Shown here: piece after piece, positions 1 to 5,789 of the stretch | Numbering within the stretch: position 1 is the first letter of the stretch | Layout of the letters: every line of letters begins with the position of its first letter | NCBI GenBank assembly: GCA_937863915.1 | Contig: CALMID010000480.1 | Location: 1 to 11,576 of the forward strand | DNA length: 11,576 nucleotides | Direction of reading: 5' to 3' | DNA from: an uncultured Pseudomonas sp. | Lineage (GTDB): Bacteria; Pseudomonadota; Gammaproteobacteria; Pseudomonadales; Pseudomonadaceae | The notes under the pieces: generated by a model | What the model saw: only the letters and a program-made list of their open reading frames with translations | Told to the model about the DNA's origin: nothing | The model's database searches: none | Made by a program: the position numbers and the translations under genes

Positions 1-707
1 TTGCCATCCTCGGTGATGTACACCGCTTCACCCGGGGCCAGGTCGCGGATCACGGTAAAGCCGAGCACATCCAGTGCCACGCTTTCCGAAGCGATCATGT
101 ACTCCACGCCTTCATCGGTGTGACGCTGACCGAAAACGATCGGACGAATACCGAAGGGGTCGCGGAAACCAACCACGCCGTAGCCAGTGATCATCGCGAC
201 GACGGCATAGCCGCCCAGGCAGCGCTTGTGCACACCACTGACGGCAGCGAATACGTCGTCCGGCGTCGGCTGCAGCTTGTTGCGCACCGCCAACTCGTGG
301 GCGAACACGTTGAGCAGCACTTCCGAGTCGGAGTTGGTGTTGACGTGGCGCAGGTCGGATTCGTAGATCTCGCGCGACAGCTGCTCGACGTTGGTCAGGT
401 TACCGTTGTGCGCCAGGGTGATGCCGTACGGCGAGTTGACGTAGAACGGCTGGGCCTCGGCCGAGCTCGAACTGCCAGCCGTCGGGTAACGCACATGACC
501 GATACCGGCATGCCCGACCAGGCGCTGCATGTGGCGCTGCTGGAACACATCGCGCACCAGACCATTGTCCTTGCGCAGAAACAACCGGCCGTCATGGCTG
601 GTCACGATGCCGGCAGCGTCCTGGCCGCGGTGCTGGAGCACAGTAAGGGCGTCATACAGCGCCTGATTGACGTTGGATTTGCCCACGATACCGACGATGC
701 CACACAT
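1..707 (-). CDS. purF: Amidophosphoribosyltransferase, N-terminal part (gene runs off left edge)
   Basis: PurF makes 5-phosphoribosylamine from PRPP and glutamine, the first committed step of purine synthesis in the cytoplasm. Only the first 235 codons are in the window; the phosphoribosyltransferase half lies beyond the left edge. The protein begins MCGIVGIVG, so removal of Met exposes the Cys nucleophile of a class II (Ntn-hydrolase) glutamine amidotransferase. Further glutaminase-site residues fall where the E. coli enzyme has them: Arg73 in GHVRYPTAG, Asn101-Gly102 in AHNGNLTN and Asp127 in TNSDSEV. The ATG at 707-705 is fixed by the need for Cys next to Met, and an AGGGG ribosome-binding site lies 9 bases before it. 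The gene starts 34 bases after cvpA with no terminator between them, so the two are probably cotranscribed. No truncation or frameshift is seen apart from the window edge. Confidence 0.97.
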   Translation of the reverse strand, partial: MCGIVGIVGKSNVNQALYDALTVLQHRGQDAAGIVTSHDGRLFLRKDNGLVRDVFQQRHMQRLVGHAGIGHVRYPTAGSSSSAEAQPFYVNSPYGITLAHNGNLTNVEQLSREIYESDLRHVNTNSDSEVLLNVFAHELAVRNKLQPTPDDVFAAVSGVHKRCLGGYAVVAMITGYGVVGFRDPFGIRPIVFGQRHTDEGVEYMIASESVALDVLGFTVIRDLAPGEAVYITEDG

Positions 708-741
708 GTGACGAAACCCCTATTGATTCAGGCTAAACGCA

Positions 742-1266
742 TTACAGAGAAGGCAGGCCCTGTGCGGGCAAACCACCAGCTAGCCATTGACCGGCCAAGC
801 CCAGAATCAGGCTCTTGGACCAATCGGCCACCATCAGAAAATGCGGCAGCAAGGTCGACTGCTGCCACCAGATATCCTGTTGCACCGGAGCCAGGCTAAG
901 CAGGCCGACCAGTACCACCACCAGCAGGGCGCCACGCGCCGCACCGAAAAACATGCCGAGAAAACGATCGGTACCGCTCAGGCCAGTCACCCGGATCAGC
1001 TCACCGATCAGAAAACTGATCAGGCCGCCGACCAGCAGGGTAGCCACGAAGAGCAAGGCACAGGCCGCGATCACGCGCGCCGAGGGAATGTCGATGAAGT
1101 TGGTGAGATGCTGCGCCACGGCCCCGCCGAACAGCCAGGCGACAACGCCTGCAACGATCCAGACCACCAGTGACAACGCCTCCTTGACGAAGCCACGCTT
1201 GATACTGATCAAGGCAGAAACACCGATGATGGCGACAATGGCCCAATCAACCCAGGTGAAAGCCAC
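742..1266 (-). CDS. cvpA: CvpA family inner-membrane protein
   Basis: This is a 174-residue hydrophobic protein of the CvpA (colicin V production) family, which is typically found directly upstream of purF, as here. Four likely membrane segments can be seen at about residues 4-22, 30-47, 64-90 and 105-125. The conserved family features are the N-terminal WVDWAI, the RGFVKEAL loop at 24-31 and the small-residue stretch FFGAARGALL at 106-115. The biochemical function is not settled; in enterobacteria the family is linked to colicin V export and to envelope/bile-salt tolerance. I chose the GTG at 1266-1264 (protein MAFTWVDW) because GGGA lies 6 bases upstream and the family normally begins this way. 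A GTG four codons earlier (1278) has no ribosome-binding site. A terminator-like hairpin ends only about 18 bases before this start. Confidence 0.93.
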   Translation of the reverse strand: MAFTWVDWAIVAIIGVSALISIKRGFVKEALSLVVWIVAGVVAWLFGGAVAQHLTNFIDIPSARVIAACALLFVATLLVGGLISFLIGELIRVTGLSGTDRFLGMFFGAARGALLVVVLVGLLSLAPVQQDIWWQQSTLLPHFLMVADWSKSLILGLAGQWLAGGLPAQGLPSL

Positions 1267-1283
1267 GTTGCATCCCACAAACG

Positions 1284-1310
1284 AAAAAGGCCCTGCATTC
1301 TAGCAGAGCC
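1284..1310 (-). terminator. Intrinsic-terminator-like hairpin between the SPOR gene and cvpA
   Basis: On the minus strand an 8-bp stem (GGCTCTGC with GCAGGGCC, one G-T pair) closes a six-base loop and is followed at once by TTTTT (1288-1284). It lies 24 bases after the SPOR-gene stop and about 18 bases before the cvpA GTG. The shape fits a Rho-independent terminator for the accD-folC-SPOR unit, or an attenuator controlling entry into cvpA-purF. Function is inferred from structure only. Confidence 0.65.
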
Positions 1311-1334
1311 CCGTTTTGCCGGTAAGTCTTGACC

Positions 1335-1901
1335 TCAGCCTTGCTCGGGTTGGAAACGCACGATAAAGCCGTTGAGTTTCTGCTGACGATTGAGCTGATC
1401 ACGCAGGCGATTGGCCTCGGCACGCTCGATCACCGGCCCGACAAAGACCCGATTCATGCCGTCGACACTGCGCACGTAGGCGTTGTAACCCTGCGCGCGC
1501 AGTCGCTGCTGCAGTTCGATCGCACGCTCGCGACTGGACAGGCTCGCCAGCTGCACCGACCAGCTGACCGGCAGGCTGTTGGCATCCAGATGACTGACCG
1601 GCTTGGCAGGCTCCGCCTGAGGCGGTGCAGTCACCACCGGCTCTGCTGGCACCGCTGCAAGCTCAGCTTCCGCCTGAGGTGATTGCGGTGGCTCCGGAAT
1701 CGGTTCGGGCTCTGGCACTTCCACCGGCACCACGGACTGCTCGGGCATCGCCGGCATCGATGGCATGACCGGGGCATCGACCACGACCTGCCGCTGCTCG
1801 TCCGGACGAGAGAACAGCATGGGCAGGAAGATCACCGCCAGCGCGACCAATACCAGCGCACCGACCATGCGCTGCTTCAAGCCCTTGTCCAGCTCCGCCA
1901 T
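1335..1901 (-). CDS. SPOR-domain membrane protein (DedD type)
   Basis: This 188-residue protein has the layout of DedD-type cell-division proteins: a short cytoplasmic N-terminus, one membrane segment at about residues 12-30 (VGALVLVALAVIFLPMLF), a Pro/Glu/Ala-rich periplasmic linker at about 42-105, and a C-terminal SPOR domain at about 112-184 (beginning SWSVQLASLSSRERA, with the internal RVFVGP motif). SPOR domains bind denuded glycan strands of septal peptidoglycan, so a role at the division site is likely, though not shown by the sequence itself. The ATG at 1901 directly follows the folC TAG stop (TAGATG), and GGGG lies 8 bases before it inside folC, which suggests translational coupling. 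The name dedD is by analogy with the E. coli gene, which also lies near folC and cvpA-purF. Confidence 0.93.
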   Translation of the reverse strand: MAELDKGLKQRMVGALVLVALAVIFLPMLFSRPDEQRQVVVDAPVMPSMPAMPEQSVVPVEVPEPEPIPEPPQSPQAEAELAAVPAEPVVTAPPQAEPAKPVSHLDANSLPVSWSVQLASLSSRERAIELQQRLRAQGYNAYVRSVDGMNRVFVGPVIERAEANRLRDQLNRQQKLNGFIVRFQPEQG

Positions 1902-3194
1902 CTACTCGACCCCATGCCCATTGTGCTGATGCAGCCATTGCAGTGCCTCGGCCACGCAGAAGAACGATCCAAACAGGAGAATCTGCGCACCATCGACTGC
2001 TTTGTCGGCAGCCTGAGTGAGTGCGGCCGCCACCGTGCCGGCATTCTCCACGCTGGCACCACCTGCAAGCAAGGCACTTTCCAGCTCTTCAGCAGGACGT
2101 GCGCGCGGCGAATCCAGGGTAGCCACATACCAGTGACTGACCTGTGACTGTAGAGGAGCCAAAACACCCGGCAAATCCTTGTCGGCGAGTAAACCAAACA
2201 CCGCCAGTCGTTCGACAGGCTGCTCGCCCTGCCCCAGGCGCTCGGCCAGATAACTGGCGGCATGCGGGTTATGCCCAACATCCAGCATGAGCTGCAGGCG
2301 CTTGCCGCGCCAGGTGATCTCACGAGGATCCAGGCGCCCAGTGACACGAGTGGCGCGCAGCGCCGTGGCAATCAATCCCGCATCCCAGGGCAAATCCAGA
2401 AGTGCGAAGGCCTGGATGGCAAGCGCCGCGTTTTCCATGGGCAGGTCGAGCAACGGCAGATCGTCCAGTTGCAACGGCAAGCCCTCGGCGGTCAGGCCTC
2501 GCCACTGCCAACCAGCGGCATCGACATGTAGGTCATAGTCGCGCCCACGCAGGAGGAAAGGGCAGTCGAGCAGCGCCACCTGCTCCAGCAGGGGTAAGGG
2601 GGGATCGAGATCACCACACAGGACGGGCTTTCCAGCGCGACAGATACCGGCCTTCTCGAAAGCCACTGATTCACGGGTATCGCCCAGCCAATCGGCATGA
2701 TCCAAGCCAATGCTGGTAATCAATGCCAGATCGGCATCGACCAGATTGACTGTATCCAGACGACCGCCGAGACCGACTTCCAGCACGACCGCGTCCAGCG
2801 CTGCCTGTTCAAATAGCCAGAAGGCCGCCAGCGTGCCCATCTCGAAGTAGGTCAGGCTGACGTCGGCACGTGCCGCCTCGACGGCGGCAAAGGCATCGCA
2901 GAGATCAGCATCGCTGGCCTCGACGCCCTGAATCTGTACCCGTTCGTTATATCGCAGCAGGTGCGGCGAGCTATACACGCCGACTTTCAGGCCACAGGCG
3001 CTCAACAGGTTGGCCAGAAAGGCACAGGTCGAGCCCTTGCCGTTGGTGCCGGTAACGGTGATGACCAGCGGCGCGGGGCGACCAAGTCCGAGTTGATGGG
3101 CGACCTGCCGGCTGCGCTCCAGGCCCATATCGATGGCCGTAGGGTGCAGCTGTTCGAGATAACTCAGCCAGCCGGCGAGGTCGCGTTGACTCAT
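1902..3194 (-). CDS. folC: Bifunctional dihydrofolate synthase / folylpolyglutamate synthase
   Basis: FolC joins glutamate to dihydropteroate and then adds further glutamates to reduced folates, an ATP-dependent ligase step in the cytoplasm. The 430-residue length is normal. Family motifs are intact: the P-loop TGTNGKGST at residues 48-56, the SSPHL folate loop at 75-79, [13 protein letters not shown] at 138-150, the [13 protein letters not shown] segment with His166, FEKAGI at 179-184 (Lys181 is the residue usually carbamylated), GRLD at 286-289 and the C-terminal-domain motif LDVGHNPHA at 304-312. The ATG at 3194-3192 overlaps the accD stop in an ATGA arrangement, so translation is probably coupled to accD. 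The downstream SPOR gene begins at the very next base after the stop. accD-folC pairing is common in gammaproteobacteria. Confidence 0.97.
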   Translation of the reverse strand: MSQRDLAGWLSYLEQLHPTAIDMGLERSRQVAHQLGLGRPAPLVITVTGTNGKGSTCAFLANLLSACGLKVGVYSSPHLLRYNERVQIQGVEASDADLCDAFAAVEAARADVSLTYFEMGTLAAFWLFEQAALDAVVLEVGLGGRLDTVNLVDADLALITSIGLDHADWLGDTRESVAFEKAGICRAGKPVLCGDLDPPLPLLEQVALLDCPFLLRGRDYDLHVDAAGWQWRGLTAEGLPLQLDDLPLLDLPMENAALAIQAFALLDLPWDAGLIATALRATRVTGRLDPREITWRGKRLQLMLDVGHNPHAASYLAERLGQGEQPVERLAVFGLLADKDLPGVLAPLQSQVSHWYVATLDSPRARPAEELESALLAGGASVENAGTVAAALTQAADKAVDGAQILLFGSFFCVAEALQWLHQHNGHGVE

Positions 3195-4069
3195 GCGCTT
3201 TCCAGTACGGGAGAAGGCTTGTGCTGCATCTGCGCCAGCAGGCGGGCCAGACGCGGACGCAGCTCACTGCGTGGGATGATCATATCGATAGCGCCGTGCT
3301 CCAGCAGGAATTCGCTGCGCTGGAAGCCTTCCGGCAGTTTCTCGCGCACGGTCTGCTCGATCACCCGCGGACCGGCAAAACCGATCAGCGCACGAGGCTC
3401 GGCAACGATCACGTCACCCAGCATGGCCAAGCTGGCCGACACCCCGCCGTATACGGGATCTGTCAGCACGGAGATAAACGGTATCCCCTCTTCGCGCAGG
3501 CGAGCCAAAGCCGCACTGGTCTTGGCCATCTGCATCAGCGAGATCAGCGCTTCCTGCATGCGCGCACCACCGGAGGCGGCAAAGCACAGCATCGGGCAAC
3601 GCTGCTCCAGTGCTGCATTCACCGCACGCACGAAGCGCTCACCCACGATGGCACCCATGGAACCACCCATGAAATCGAACTCGAAGGCACAGGCCACTAC
3701 CGGCATGCCCACCAGCTTGCCACGCAGGGCGATCAGCGCATCGTTCTCGCCGGTCTGCTTCTGTGCCGCCAGCAGGCGATCCTTGTACTTCTTCGAGTCA
3801 CGGAACTTGAGGCGATCGACCGGCTCCAGATCGGCGCCCAGCTCCTCACGACCATCGGTATCAAGGAAGATATCCAAGCGCTGGCGTGCGCCGATGCGCA
3901 TGTGGTGATGGCACTTGGGACAGACATCCAGGGTCTTTTCCAGTTCGGGGCGATACAGCACGGCATCACAGGATGGGCATTTGTGCCACAGCCCTTCGGG
4001 CACCGAACTCTTCTTTGCCTCCGACCGCATGATCGAAGGGATCAGCTTGTCTCTCAACCAGTTGCTCAT
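3191..4069 (-). CDS. accD: Acetyl-CoA carboxylase carboxyltransferase subunit beta
   Basis: AccD forms, with AccA, the carboxyltransferase that moves the carboxyl group from carboxybiotin to acetyl-CoA and makes malonyl-CoA for fatty-acid synthesis. The 292-residue protein starts MSNWL and has the N-terminal zinc finger (Cys31, Cys34, Cys50, Cys53 in CPSC...CPKC). The crotonase-fold carboxyltransferase domain follows, with GGSMGA at 135-140, SGGARMQE at 166-173, the YGGVSAS loop at 207-213 and FAGPRVIEQ at 231-239. I chose the ATG at 4069 because family members normally begin MSNWL and GGAG lies 9 bases upstream. The frame stays open further upstream: an ATG at 4153 would add 28 residues and has its own GGTGGG 7 bases before it, so a longer form cannot be excluded. 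The stop overlaps folC (ATGA). accA is not in the window. Confidence 0.96.
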   Translation of the reverse strand: MSNWLRDKLIPSIMRSEAKKSSVPEGLWHKCPSCDAVLYRPELEKTLDVCPKCHHHMRIGARQRLDIFLDTDGREELGADLEPVDRLKFRDSKKYKDRLLAAQKQTGENDALIALRGKLVGMPVVACAFEFDFMGGSMGAIVGERFVRAVNAALEQRCPMLCFAASGGARMQEALISLMQMAKTSAALARLREEGIPFISVLTDPVYGGVSASLAMLGDVIVAEPRALIGFAGPRVIEQTVREKLPEGFQRSEFLLEHGAIDMIIPRSELRPRLARLLAQMQHKPSPVLESA

Positions 4070-4094
4070 GCGCGTGTTCTCCAGTCCTTCTGCA

Positions 4095-4126
4095 GAGCCG
4101 CCAGCACTCTGATCGCGCGGCGGCTC
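4095..4126 (-). promoter_or_regulatory. GC-rich hairpin in the accD leader
   Basis: A perfect 8-bp inverted repeat (GAGCCGCC / GGCGGCTC) encloses a 16-base loop and ends about 26 bases before the chosen accD ATG. No T run follows, so it is not a typical intrinsic terminator. It could influence accD mRNA stability or translation, or simply be coding if the longer AccD start at 4153 is used. The role is unknown. Confidence 0.35.
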
Positions 4127-4221
4127 CAGCGTATTCGGTTGCTTACTGGCCATTGGTGAACCCACCCTGGCGCAGAGCATGACGATCAATCATGACTGGC
4201 CTGTGGACGGCATCCAGACCG

Positions 4222-4231
4222 GTGACGTCAC
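4222..4231. promoter_or_regulatory. Perfect palindrome GTGACGTCAC in the trpF-accD gap
   Basis: This 10-bp perfect palindrome lies 18 bases after the trpF stop, at the start of the 179-base intergenic stretch (4070-4248) before accD. It is a candidate binding site for a dimeric regulator of accD expression, but I cannot name a regulator and a chance occurrence is possible. I see no convincing -35/-10 pair next to it. Confidence 0.25.
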
Positions 4232-4248
4232 ATGCCCACAGCAACCCG

Positions 4249-4869
4249 TCACGCATGGCGCACCGCCTGAATAAACGCCTGAACCTTGGCGGCATCCTTG
4301 ATGCCCTTGGCCAACTCCACCCCGCCACTGACGTCCACGGCATAGGGGCGCACGTGAGCAATGGCGGCAGCGACGTTTTGCGGCGTCAGCCCGCCTGCCA
4401 GAACGACCGGCTTGGGCAGATTCTGCGGGACCAGATCCCAGTCGAAAGCCTCGCCTGTCCCACCGGGAATGCCTGGCACATAGGCATCCAGCAAAACGGC
4501 CTGCGCCGTCGGGAAGGCTCGCACCTGGGCAGTCACATCATCTCCCGCCTTGACCCGCAGCGCCTTCATGTAAGGACGCCCATGGCCCTCGCAGGCAGCA
4601 CAGTCTTCATCGCCATGAAACTGCAAAAGATCCAGCGGTACGGCGTCCAGGGTTTCGCCGATTTCACAACGACTGGCATTGACGAAAAGGCCAACCGTGG
4701 TCACGAAAGGCGGCAAAGCCCGCACAATTGCTTGCGCCTGACTCACCGAAACCGCACGCGGACTCTTGGCGTAGAACACCAGACCAATGGCATCCGCCCC
4801 GGCAGCTACCGCGGTCAGGGCGTCCTCAATACGGGTAATGCCACAAATCTTGCTGCGAACGGCGGACAC
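4249..4869 (-). CDS. trpF: Phosphoribosylanthranilate isomerase
   Basis: TrpF converts N-(5'-phosphoribosyl)anthranilate to 1-(2-carboxyphenylamino)-1-deoxyribulose phosphate, the third step from chorismate to tryptophan. The 206-residue single (βα)8 barrel has the general-base Cys9 in KICGI, the KSPR phosphate-binding turn at 35-38, LLQFHG at 81-86, the general-acid Asp128 in [14 protein letters not shown], and the phosphate-binding GGL (159-161) and SGG (181-183). The start is a GTG at 4869-4867 with AGGTG 8 bases upstream; this gives the usual short N-terminus. The other trp genes are absent, as is normal in pseudomonads, where trpF is unlinked from trpGDC and trpBA and is not fused to trpC. 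A hairpin lies upstream, and a weak promoter-like pair (CTGACG, 18 bases, TAACAT) overlaps it, so separate transcription from truA is possible. Confidence 0.97.
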   Translation of the reverse strand: MSAVRSKICGITRIEDALTAVAAGADAIGLVFYAKSPRAVSVSQAQAIVRALPPFVTTVGLFVNASRCEIGETLDAVPLDLLQFHGDEDCAACEGHGRPYMKALRVKAGDDVTAQVRAFPTAQAVLLDAYVPGIPGGTGEAFDWDLVPQNLPKPVVLAGGLTPQNVAAAIAHVRPYAVDVSGGVELAKGIKDAAKVQAFIQAVRHA

Positions 4870-4907
4870 TGTGCAGACACCTAAAAGGAATGTGCCGGGA
4901 TGTTAGC

Positions 4908-4924
4908 AAAAGGTGCGAAGCACC
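4908..4924 (-). terminator. Short terminator-like hairpin after truA
   Basis: One base after the truA stop, the minus strand reads GGTGC-TTC-GCACC followed by TTTT. The 5-bp stem is short for an efficient Rho-independent terminator, but its position directly after the stop and the T run fit one. It could partly separate fimV-truA transcription from trpF. Confidence 0.45.
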
Positions 4925-4925
4925 G

Positions 4926-5786
4926 TCAGCTCATCACATCCGGCAAAGAACTGAGAAAATGTGGCCCGATGTAACGCTTGGGCAAGTCGAACTGCTCGGG
5001 ATACTCCACCTGGACCAGATACAGCCCATAAGGATGCGCCGTGATCCCACCAGCACGCCGATCACGCGCCGCCAGCACCTCGGCCGCCCATTCAACCGGA
5101 CGCTCGCCGGCACCAATGGTCATCAACACCCCGGCAAAGTTGCGCACCATGTGGTGGAGGAAGGCATTGGCGCGTACATCCAGCACGATGAGACGACCAT
5201 GCTCGATCACCTCAAGGTGATGCAGCGTCTTCACCGGCGACTTGGCCTGGCACTGGACCGCACGAAATGAAGTGAAGTCATGGGTGCCAACCAGATGGCG
5301 CGCCGCCTCACGCATACGCGACGCATCCAGCGGACGGTGATTCCAGGTGACTTCCTCGGCCATATGCGCCGGGCGAATTTGATCGTTGTAGATCACGTAA
5401 CGATAGCGGCGGGCCATGGCACTGAAACGCGCATCGAATTCACGCGGCATCGCCTTGGCCCAGGTGACGCTGATATCCGACGGCAGGTTGAGGTTGGCGC
5501 CCATCATCCAGGAGTGCATGGTGCGCTCGACCGTGGTATCGAAGTGCACCACCTGGCCACAGGCATGCACCAGCGCATCGGTACGCCCGGCGCAGCTCAG
5601 AGTGACCGGCGCGCCACCCGCGACCTTGGACAGGGCCTTTTCCAGAGTTTCCTGAATGGACGGCACTCCGGCGCGCTGGCGCTGGAAGCCACGATAACGC
5701 GAACCCCGGTATTCAACGCCCAGGGCAATCCTGAAAACGCCAGCGGCGGCCGTATCGGCCGCCGCTGTGGGTAGTACATCAACCAT
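4926..5786 (-). CDS. truA: tRNA pseudouridine(38-40) synthase
   Basis: TruA isomerises uridines 38, 39 and 40 in the anticodon arm of many tRNAs. The 286-residue protein has the catalytic Asp70 in the CAGRTDA motif, Tyr128 in the ARRYRYVIYN segment (the aromatic residue that stacks in the active site) and Arg215 in FLHHMVRN, in the expected order. FTSFRAVQCQ at 171-180 is also typical. Two positions differ from the E. coli-type motifs I recall: the Asp-motif reads TDALVHA instead of TDAGVHA, and REFDARFSA replaces FHARFSA. These may be normal for pseudomonads. The ATG at 5786 comes three bases after the fimV TGA (TGATAAATG, two stops in tandem), with only a weak ribosome-binding site, so translation is probably coupled to fimV. 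The N-terminal 15 or so residues (Ala/Thr-rich) are longer than in E. coli. Confidence 0.96.
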   Translation of the reverse strand: MVDVLPTAAADTAAAGVFRIALGVEYRGSRYRGFQRQRAGVPSIQETLEKALSKVAGGAPVTLSCAGRTDALVHACGQVVHFDTTVERTMHSWMMGANLNLPSDISVTWAKAMPREFDARFSAMARRYRYVIYNDQIRPAHMAEEVTWNHRPLDASRMREAARHLVGTHDFTSFRAVQCQAKSPVKTLHHLEVIEHGRLIVLDVRANAFLHHMVRNFAGVLMTIGAGERPVEWAAEVLAARDRRAGGITAHPYGLYLVQVEYPEQFDLPKRYIGPHFLSSLPDVMS

Positions 5787-5789
5787 TTA

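Noticed and set aside
1267..1278. cvpA start at the GTG four codons upstream
   Set aside because: No ribosome-binding site precedes it, and the family normally begins with the MAFTWVDW-type sequence encoded from 1266.
2961..4159. Two plus-strand open frames of over 300 codons opposite accD and the folC start
   Set aside because: accD and folC on the minus strand are certain from their motifs. The opposite frames give His/Gln/Arg- or Ser/Arg-rich sequences without domains.
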